Of a stretch of 64,000 bases of DNA, positions 55,654 to 62,085 are shown piece by piece; within the stretch, counting starts at the first letter, position 1; each line of letters begins with the position of its first letter. Below the pieces are notes generated by a model that was not told the DNA's origin, searched no databases, and saw only the letters and a list, made by a program, of their open reading frames with translations. The position numbers were made by a program, and so were the translations under genes. The DNA is taken from assembly GCF_002005165.1 (NCBI RefSeq), contig NZ_CP019699.1, positions 744,001 through 808,000 on the forward strand, in the 5' to 3' direction. Source of the stretch: Novibacillus thermophilus. GTDB lineage: Bacteria > Bacillota > Bacilli > Thermoactinomycetales > Novibacillaceae.

Positions 55654-57039
55654 GTCCTTAAAATTGTGTAAAATGGATTCCTTAAAAATAAAGGAGCCAA
55701 TTTCAAAATCCTCGGTTAGAATGGAGTTGTCGGAAATACCATTCTGGAGAGGAGAATTTTGAAATGGCTCAATACCAGATTACCGTAGATCAAGAACTTT
55801 TGCAGCAACTTTTTTTAGGACATTCAAAAGACGCTGGTGTAGCGAAATTACTGGAATCGGTATTAAACCAAATTCTCCAAGCGCAGGTGACCGAACAGCT
55901 GGCAGCTGAACGCTATGAACGCACGGATTCCCGTCAAGGCTATCGCAATGGATCCTATCCTCATCAATTAACCACTCGGGTGGGGACCATTACGTTACGT
56001 GTTCCACGGATTCGAAACGGTCAGTTCTCCACTGAACTGTTTGCCCGTTACCAACGGAGCGAGCAAGCTTTGGTGTTGGCTTTGATGGAAATGGTCGTAA
56101 ATGGGGTTTCCACACGTAAAGTGACTCAGATTACCGAAGAGCTTTGCGGCACTCATTTTTCCAAGTCCACCGTTTCAGACCTGTGCAAAAGGCTTGATCC
56201 TATTGTGGAGGCTTGGAATTATCGTCCGCTTTCAGACCGCCGGTTCCCGTTTGTGCTGGTGGATGCCTTGTCCCTCAAAGTCCGTGAGGATGGCCGGGTA
56301 CGGTCCAGAGGAGTGATGATAGGAATCGGTGTCAACACAGACGGTTACCGGGAAGTCTTGGGGATCATGACCGGTGACACGGAATCGGAAGCCAGCTGGA
56401 GCGAATTTTTCAGTTGGTTAAAACAACGTGGTCTTGGTGGTGTCGATTTGATCACCTCTGATGACCATGGCGGTTTAGTCCGTGCCATTCGTCACCATTT
56501 CCAAGGGGTCACCTGGCAACGCTGTCAAACCCATTTGATGCGTAATATTCTGGATGCCACACCAAAAGCGCTGAGAGACGAAGTTCATCGCCATGTCCGT
56601 GGCATCCTGGATGCAGCGGATATCGAAACAGCCAGAATGCTTTTGAACGAAACGCTGAAAGTCTTTGAAGAGAAAGCGCCTAAAGCCATGCGTATTTTGG
56701 AAAACGGGTTTGATGATGCCACCGCCGTTTTGGCTTTCCCTGAGAAGTACCGTAAGCGACTGCGTACCACCAACAGCGTCGAGCGGTTGAACGAAGAAAT
56801 CCGCAGACGGGAACGTGTGATTCGCATTTTTCCCAACCGCCAATCGGTGATTCGTCTGTTGGGGGCCTTACTCATGGAACAGGATGAGAAGTGGGCCAGT
56901 GGTCGGAAATACCTCGATATGGAAGATTACTTCACCTGGCGCAAAAGCCATTCAGCAAAAACACATAGTAAGGTGACACGCATCATGTAGGCAGCTTATC
57001 TAACCGAGGAGCTTTTTACACACAATTTTGGACTTGATC
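55648..57039 (+). mobile_element. IS256-family insertion sequence
   Basis: 1392 bp bounded by the 8-bp duplication CATACGTT. The termini are imperfect inverted repeats: AAGTCCTTAAAATTGTGT inward from the left, AAGTCCAAAATTGTGTGT inward from the right. It holds one intact transposase gene. It disrupts a sodium symporter gene. Confidence 0.9.
55764..56990 (+). CDS. IS256 family transposase (mutator type)
   Basis: 408 residues, intact, with the DDE nuclease core: first Asp in FVLVDALSLKVR near 170, second in LITSDDHGGLVRAI near 235, and the Glu in RTTNSVERLNEEIRRRERVI near 338. The C/H region WQRCQTHLMRNIL near 256 is the family signature. N-terminal QLAAERYERTDSRQGYRNGS is also typical. ATG 55764 follows GGAGAGGAG. 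The intact gene and exact duplication suggest a recent insertion. Confidence 0.95.
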   Translation: MAQYQITVDQELLQQLFLGHSKDAGVAKLLESVLNQILQAQVTEQLAAERYERTDSRQGYRNGSYPHQLTTRVGTITLRVPRIRNGQFSTELFARYQRSEQALVLALMEMVVNGVSTRKVTQITEELCGTHFSKSTVSDLCKRLDPIVEAWNYRPLSDRRFPFVLVDALSLKVREDGRVRSRGVMIGIGVNTDGYREVLGIMTGDTESEASWSEFFSWLKQRGLGGVDLITSDDHGGLVRAIRHHFQGVTWQRCQTHLMRNILDATPKALRDEVHRHVRGILDAADIETARMLLNETLKVFEEKAPKAMRILENGFDDATAVLAFPEKYRKRLRTTNSVERLNEEIRRRERVIRIFPNRQSVIRLLGALLMEQDEKWASGRKYLDMEDYFTWRKSHSAKTHSKVTRIM

Positions 57040-57047
57040 CATACGTT
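57040..57047 (+). repeat. Right target duplication of the IS256-type element
   Basis: CATACGTT, direct copy of 55640-55647; host symporter codons continue directly after it. Confidence 0.88.
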
Positions 57048-57341
57048 CTTGGATCTTTCTTTCCCACCGTATTGGAAATACAAATGTACTCTTATACAAT
57101 GTACGGTGCCGCCATCACACCAGCAATATTAGCTAGTTTCTTATGGAAACGTGCTACTGGTGTTGGAGCAATGGCCTCCATTATAACAGGGGGAGCAGCA
57201 ACCTTAATCTGGGAATTGGTTTTAAATAAACCTTTAGGATGGAATAGTGTATTATTTGCCTTACCTTTATCTATATTAGCTCTCGTTATTTTTAGTCTTG
57301 TATCAAAAAAGGAGCAGCCAGTTGACAGACAAAGTGTTTAG
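57048..57341 (+). pseudogene. Sodium:solute symporter, 3' part
   Basis: C-terminal part of the interrupted transporter: LGSFFPTVLEIQMYSYTMYG, helix AAITPAILASFLWKRATG, GAMASIITGGAATLIWELVL, and a last helix (SVLFALPLSILALVIFSLV) before a short charged tail. It lacks a start of its own. If the IS left precisely, this would complete a symporter of about 467 residues. Confidence 0.85.
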
Positions 57342-57406
57342 TTACGATTCATTACCTGGTATATGGATTATCCAGTTGAATTTTAAAAAATTAGGGGTGT
57401 GAAAAT

Positions 57407-58543
57407 ATGCATATTGAACAGCGTATAACTTCACTCAGGGAAATCATGGAACATAAAGGAATCAGTGTTTCTGTAATATTTAACCCGGATCACCAGTTTT
57501 ATTTGAGTGGGTTTAAAGCACTATTATATTCACGGCCTATAGTCATGTTAGTCGATGAGGAAAAAACGAGATTGATTGTACCTGGACTTGAGGAAATTCA
57601 TGCGCGAGAGGATGCAATCGTTGACGAAGTCCAGGTATATTATGAACATCCTGAAATGGCTGAGAAAGGAACAAATTATAAAGAGATAATTAAAAACATT
57701 TTGTCAAAATATCCTGATGGTTCTAAAATAGGTATTGATACTTCATTCACTCCTACAGATGTAACGGTTTACTTTAAGGATTTAGGGTATAAGATTGTTG
57801 ACATTGGTAGAAATATTGTTGAAATGCGATATGTTAAAGATCAAGAAGAGATTAGATTGATGGAGGAAGCAGGGCGATTAGTAAATTTGGCTGTTAGTGA
57901 AACATTACAATCATGCCGTCCAGGAATGACCGAAATAGAGATTGACTCTCGTGGCAACGCTGCACTATTTTCTGAAACAGCGAAGAATCATCCTAATGCA
58001 ACACTTGATTTAGTCGTTATGTCTCCCTCTGGAATCGAACGAAGTGTTATGCCACATGTTTTTTCAAATACGCGCACCTTGCAAAGAGGGGACGTTGTTA
58101 TCCATAGTAGACAGGTTGGACTTAATGGTTACCGTGCCGAACTAGAAAGAACATTTTTTATAGGAGAACCTAGTGAAAAACAAAAGAAAGCATTTGAAGC
58201 TGCACGGCTAGCTCAAGAAGTAGCACTCGATTTTATCAAGCCTGGCGTGACTGCTGCTGAAGTGGATAACGTTGCACGACAAGTTATTGAAAAGGAAGGT
58301 TACTCAGAATATTTTATTCATAGGGTAGGGCATGGTATTGGTGTTTCTGCGCATGAGGAACCGTACTTACGATTTGACAATAATCTGGTTCTTGAAGAAG
58401 GAATGGCCTTTTCAATAGAACCGGGAATATATATCCCAGGGGTAGGAGGTTTTCGTCACTCCGACACTGTCGTACTGACTTCAAATGGTCACAAGTGTAT
58501 AACAGATTATCCGCGAGATTTGAATTCATTAATATTTGAATAA
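57407..58543 (+). CDS. M24 (pita-bread) family hydrolase, creatinase-like, metal ligands altered
   Basis: 378 residues: a creatinase N-terminal domain (about 1-125; SVIFNPDHQFYLSGFKALLY) and a C-terminal pita-bread catalytic domain (about 130-378). The catalytic His in HRVGHGIGVSAHEEPYL near 306 and EPGIYIPGVGGF near 343 are present. Where metal peptidases have D-x-G...GY..D.TRT, this one has VVIHSRQVGLNGYRAELERT, and where they have RxED it has FRHSD. So three of the five metal ligands are missing. That points to a metal-independent member (creatinase, ectoine hydrolase and similar enzymes lack metals) rather than a Xaa-Pro peptidase. ATG 57407 has GGGGTGTG upstream. It lies between a symporter and an amidohydrolase. 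Confidence 0.8.
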   Translation: MHIEQRITSLREIMEHKGISVSVIFNPDHQFYLSGFKALLYSRPIVMLVDEEKTRLIVPGLEEIHAREDAIVDEVQVYYEHPEMAEKGTNYKEIIKNILSKYPDGSKIGIDTSFTPTDVTVYFKDLGYKIVDIGRNIVEMRYVKDQEEIRLMEEAGRLVNLAVSETLQSCRPGMTEIEIDSRGNAALFSETAKNHPNATLDLVVMSPSGIERSVMPHVFSNTRTLQRGDVVIHSRQVGLNGYRAELERTFFIGEPSEKQKKAFEAARLAQEVALDFIKPGVTAAEVDNVARQVIEKEGYSEYFIHRVGHGIGVSAHEEPYLRFDNNLVLEEGMAFSIEPGIYIPGVGGFRHSDTVVLTSNGHKCITDYPRDLNSLIFE

Positions 58544-58585
58544 GGATCCCTTCTTTGGTTGAAAACATTGAAGGAGAGGAGTTAA

Positions 58586-59755
58586 TTGCAAAAAATTGTA
58601 ACGAATGTCAATGTCCTTTACGGAGATGAGCTAGAAGTTAAGCAGGATTACGCTGTATGGATTAAAGACAATAAATTTTATAAAGTACTGCCGATGGACC
58701 AAATACCAAATAGTCTTCCAGTTGTTGATGCTGGCGGGAGCTATTTAATCCCTGGTTTGATCGATCTTCATGTCCACATTATGTGGGATGGATCTATGGA
58801 CCCTGTAGCAACTACGGAAAAAGAAAGCTATGAACAAATGATCATTCGAGCGGTGGCAACCTGTCAAAATTACATCCAAAAAGGGATAACTACTGTTCGA
58901 GATGTTGGCTCCATAAATGATATTGCATTACATGTTGCAAAAAGTATAGAGCAAAGACTTATTAAAGGACCAAGATTGATTGCAAGCGGTAAAACGTTGA
59001 CTATGACTGGTGGACATGATCCTTTTTGGGCAAGGTTTTGTGATGGTCCGATAGAAGTTTTGAAGGCAACACGTGAGCAAATCTATAAAAATGCTCAAGT
59101 CATAAAAGTAAGCGCCACCGGGGGTGTTTATGGGAGAACAGAAGGCGAATCAGTTGGGAGTGTTGAGCTAAATTATGATGAACTAAAAGTCATATGTGAT
59201 GAAGCTCACAAATTTGGTCTTAAAGTTGCAGCTCATGCCATTGGAAGAGAAGGGATATTAAATGCTTTAAGAGCCGGAATTGATACGATCGAACACGGGC
59301 ATTTTCTGGACGAAGAACTGGTAAAAATGATGGAGAAAAGAGGGACCGCTTGGGTACCGACACTATATGTATATCAACAAATCGCGACTATTAATGGCAT
59401 ACCAAGTTATGCGAGACAGAAAGCGAAAGAGATTGTAAAAATTCATCAAACAGCATTCAAATCTTTTTTTTATCGAAGTGTGTTGATTGGTGCGGGGTCT
59501 GATGCTGGTTCTCCTGCAACACCCCATCCCTCATTAATTAAAGAGCTTTTGACAATGAATAAACTTGTGTCTAATCCGAAAGATGTTTTAAAAACAGCTA
59601 CTATTAATGCAGGCAAAATCATTGGGAAAAAAGTTGGAAAAGTACAGGAAGGTTATTTGGCAGATTTTGTTTTGGTGGAAGGGAACCCATTACAAAATTT
59701 AAAATCCCTTTATAATGTTAACCGAGTATTTTTAGGCGGGAATGAGGTAAGTTAG
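58586..59755 (+). CDS. Metal-dependent amidohydrolase, imidazolonepropionase/Xaa-Pro dipeptidase-like
   Basis: 389 residues of the amidohydrolase superfamily. Metal motif LIDLHVHIMWDG near 70, the likely carbamylated or bridging Lys in AQVIKVSATGG near 174, AAHAIGREG near 217, EHGHFLD near 236, and the final Asp in GAGSDAGSPATPHPS near 307, with the closing strand YLADFVLVEGNPL. This branch contains dipeptidases acting on Xaa-Pro and related peptides, so a role beside proline oxidation is attractive but unproven; hydrolysis of a cyclic amide is equally possible. TTG 58586 follows AAGGAGAGG. It ends the AT-rich symporter-M24-amidohydrolase group. Confidence 0.87.
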   Translation: MQKIVTNVNVLYGDELEVKQDYAVWIKDNKFYKVLPMDQIPNSLPVVDAGGSYLIPGLIDLHVHIMWDGSMDPVATTEKESYEQMIIRAVATCQNYIQKGITTVRDVGSINDIALHVAKSIEQRLIKGPRLIASGKTLTMTGGHDPFWARFCDGPIEVLKATREQIYKNAQVIKVSATGGVYGRTEGESVGSVELNYDELKVICDEAHKFGLKVAAHAIGREGILNALRAGIDTIEHGHFLDEELVKMMEKRGTAWVPTLYVYQQIATINGIPSYARQKAKEIVKIHQTAFKSFFYRSVLIGAGSDAGSPATPHPSLIKELLTMNKLVSNPKDVLKTATINAGKIIGKKVGKVQEGYLADFVLVEGNPLQNLKSLYNVNRVFLGGNEVS

Positions 59756-59762
59756 TAAAGGA

Positions 59763-59875
59763 TGATAATGGCTAGAAAATCATCATGCATAACTAATCTG
59801 TGATAAAGCTCATCTTTCACTCAGCTGATGGCTCCTGCTTCCCCTTTTACCCGGGGCGGTAGGAGTTTTTTCATG
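59763..59875 (+). promoter_or_regulatory. Possible fluoride riboswitch (crcB motif) with terminator
   Basis: The 3' half is typical of fluoride riboswitches: CAGCTGATGGCTCCTGC (about 59822-59838) followed by a competing terminator, in which GGTAGGAG pairs back onto CTCCTGC and runs into TTTTTT (59860-59872). The expected 5' part may be GATGAT...ATCATC (59762-59785), but its loop does not show the usual pairing with the GGCTCC segment. It may therefore be decayed. It stands just before a crcB fluoride-channel pseudogene, the expected target. Confidence 0.5.
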
Positions 59876-59896
59876 AAGGGAGACTGGTCAAAAACT

Positions 59897-60207
59897 ATGT
59901 CGTATGTGGCAGTTGCGATAGGCGGTGCCGTCGGTATTGCACTTCGGTGTTAGTTCACCTATGCTATCAGTGGGTGGACTGCTACCAAGTGGACAGGAGC
60001 TTTTCCATGGGCACGTGGCTTGTCAATGTGACTGGTTCCTTGTTGCTCGGATGTCTCCTGCCGTTTGCAACATTGACCGACAGTGCTTTCATATCGCCCG
60101 TGACGACAGGGATGCTCGGTGACTATACGACGTTTTTGACATTCAACGTGGGGGCCGTACAGCTGTGGAAGCGTTATTTTCTAGGTGTAAAGCTTATCTC
60201 TGCTTAA
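59897..60207 (+). pseudogene. crcB: CrcB/FluC fluoride channel, disrupted
   Basis: Remnant of a small four-helix fluoride exporter. Frame one reads MSYVAVAIGGAVGIALR, then hits a TAG two codons later, and continues as FTYAISGWTATKWTGAFPW. One G is missing in CCATGGGCAC near 60007, so the next part, GTWLVNVTGSLLLG (the conserved pore segment), is in another frame. It runs to TTGMLGDYTTFLTF and stops at 60207. The family motif GGFTTFSTF is degraded to GDYTTFLTF. A nonsense codon plus a frameshift in about 100 codons makes error alone unlikely. Confidence 0.75.
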
Positions 60208-60410
60208 CGCTCAGCCTGCTGACTAGAATAGGCTGCTGCATGTTTAGGAACGTGGCAAGGAACGGTCCCGTTACCATCTATTTAGGTGAAACCCATAGGT
60301 AACAATTTCCGTTTATTCACTTATGGATGAGAGTCGGTCTTGGATAGGGACAGACTTCTTTGTTTCGCTGGTGCATACATAGGGAAAACTTTGACACTTT
60401 GGGGGCAGAG

Positions 60411-61301
60411 ATGATGAATGCCGTGCACGCGAATGACCGATTATTTCAACAACTCATTGGAAAAAAATTGCGGAAAGTGTTAAAAGAACTCGGATTTCCA
60501 GAAGTGTCGCCAGACGTATTCGATTCGGAAACGATTCTCATTTTTCAACAGCATATGGCGAAAATGCCCACGTCCCACCAAATGGCGGTCCAACAGCTCG
60601 TGCGCTCATTACATAAAGGAAGAGTGACAGCTATTCAAACCCTGGAAGACGGACAGACCCAATTGACAGTGGACTTCGTCCATTTAGGTTACCTGTGTTC
60701 AGTCCAGTTGGTGCATTGGCACGAAAACTGGGACATGAAAGGTCCACCGACCATGGTGAAAGCCCCGAAGCGAACAGCCCCTGTGTTAGCGACGACGGCA
60801 GTGTTCGCTGTTCTCTTGCTGGGGAGTGCCTGGATGTGGAGTTCCGGCGGATTCGGTGCGAGATCGAACGCGATGAGCGTGAAGGACGCGATACAGTACA
60901 TAGAAGCCGAAGGATACATTGTGATGACACCGGAAGAAAAGAACGAAATGGTGACCGCTGCCGAGGAGAACGGATACGAGAAAGCGCGGCAAAAACTGGC
61001 TAAACAAGAGGAAACAGATGAGAGTGGTGAAGACAGTCATACAGAAGGGGACAAGGGACAAGACAGCAGCGCTGATGACGAGAAAGAGAAAAAGAAAGAG
61101 TGGACCTTTACGATGAAAGAAGGCATGACGTCTAAAGACGTGGTGTCCGCCTTGAAAGAATATGGGTTGATCGAGGACGAGCTGGCATTTGCCCAAAAAC
61201 TGGAAGATGCCGGCATCGCGACCAAGGTACGACCAGGCAAATACACGTTTACGAGTGACATGAGCGAAAAAGAGATTATGCAAGCCTTAGAGCCGAAGTA
61301 G
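60411..61301 (+). CDS. Single-pass membrane protein with C-terminal MltG/YceG-like domain
   Basis: About 296 residues. A cytoplasmic N-terminal part (1-125) without a recognised domain, one transmembrane helix (VLATTAVFAVLLLGSAWMW, about 127-145), an extracellular linker very rich in Asp, Glu and Lys (about 205-230), and a C-terminal region (about 231-296). The C-terminal region, FTMKEGMTSKDVVSALKEYG then RPGKYTFTSDMSEKEIMQAL, resembles the LysM-like/N-terminal part of MltG endolytic transglycosylase. The transglycosylase catalytic domain is absent. ATG 60411 follows GGGGGCAG. It may bind cell wall or regulate MltG; no function is established. Confidence 0.65.
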   Translation: MMNAVHANDRLFQQLIGKKLRKVLKELGFPEVSPDVFDSETILIFQQHMAKMPTSHQMAVQQLVRSLHKGRVTAIQTLEDGQTQLTVDFVHLGYLCSVQLVHWHENWDMKGPPTMVKAPKRTAPVLATTAVFAVLLLGSAWMWSSGGFGARSNAMSVKDAIQYIEAEGYIVMTPEEKNEMVTAAEENGYEKARQKLAKQEETDESGEDSHTEGDKGQDSSADDEKEKKKEWTFTMKEGMTSKDVVSALKEYGLIEDELAFAQKLEDAGIATKVRPGKYTFTSDMSEKEIMQALEPK

Positions 61302-61308
61302 GAAAAGG

Positions 61309-61347
61309 AAGCCGATCTCTCCAAACCGCGAGGGAAGCGGCTTTTTT
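61309..61347 (+). terminator. Terminator before the TetR gene
   Basis: AAGCCG (61309-61314) pairs with CGGCTT (61338-61343) with inner pairing, followed by six Ts. Confidence 0.75.
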
Positions 61348-61438
61348 GTTGTGACAATTGTGTGAACTGGACTGAAAATGACTTGAAAGTCAGTAGCCAG
61401 TCATTCATGATGGGGTAAGAGCGAGGGGAAGTGGTCAT

Positions 61439-62041
61439 GTGATGCGTCGTTCTGACAAAAAAGCACGAATTTTAACGGCGGCGTATGACGTTTTTGGCGA
61501 AAAGGGCTATTACGCAGCCAAAATGGATGATATAGCAGAATTGGCAGATGTCGCTAAAGGGACGCTTTACTTGTACTATGCAAATAAGGAGGAATTGTTT
61601 CACGCAGTTATTGAAAAACTTTTACAAGATTACGTATGTACATATGAAAACATTTTAAACGAGCCTGTTCCGTTTACGGAAAAGCTGACATCCCTACTCC
61701 GGTATCAGATGCTGTTTGTTCGGGACAGGTACGATTTTGCGGTCATGAATCTCAGGGAAGGCCCGTTTAATGAGGCGTTTCGTCAGAAAGTAGCGGAAGC
61801 GATCGAAAAGACAGGTCACCAATTCAGCCGGCTTCTCCAGGAAACGCACCCTAAAACGGTTGATAAGAAAAAGGCATACTTCAGTTACTTGTGCTTCAGC
61901 CGTATGGGGGACGGGATGCTTGGAGACATCCTTTCGTCTGGGTGCCGTTTGTCAGACGACATGTTGGAGGAGCGTGCCCAGTTCGCGGCTAATTTGTTTG
62001 TGAACGGGTTAAAACAAGTGTTAACCGACGATGCACTGTAG
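61439..62041 (+). CDS. TetR family regulator (YerO-like)
   Basis: 200 residues. N-terminal TetR helix-turn-helix: KARILTAAYDVFGEKGYYAAKMDDIAELADVAKGTLYLYYANKEEL in successive helices (residues about 7-52). The C-terminal ligand domain is divergent. Starts GTG 61439 or ATG 61442 both follow GAGGGGAAG. It lies 44 bases upstream of an RND pump gene on the same strand, the same order as yerO-swrC(yerP) in B. subtilis, where the TetR protein represses the pump. A drug- or surfactin-like inducer is inferred only from that parallel. Confidence 0.9.
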   Translation: MMRRSDKKARILTAAYDVFGEKGYYAAKMDDIAELADVAKGTLYLYYANKEELFHAVIEKLLQDYVCTYENILNEPVPFTEKLTSLLRYQMLFVRDRYDFAVMNLREGPFNEAFRQKVAEAIEKTGHQFSRLLQETHPKTVDKKKAYFSYLCFSRMGDGMLGDILSSGCRLSDDMLEERAQFAANLFVNGLKQVLTDDAL

Positions 62042-62085
62042 AGGATTGACGTCATTCTTGCAAAAATAGGATCGGGGGAATCGCA

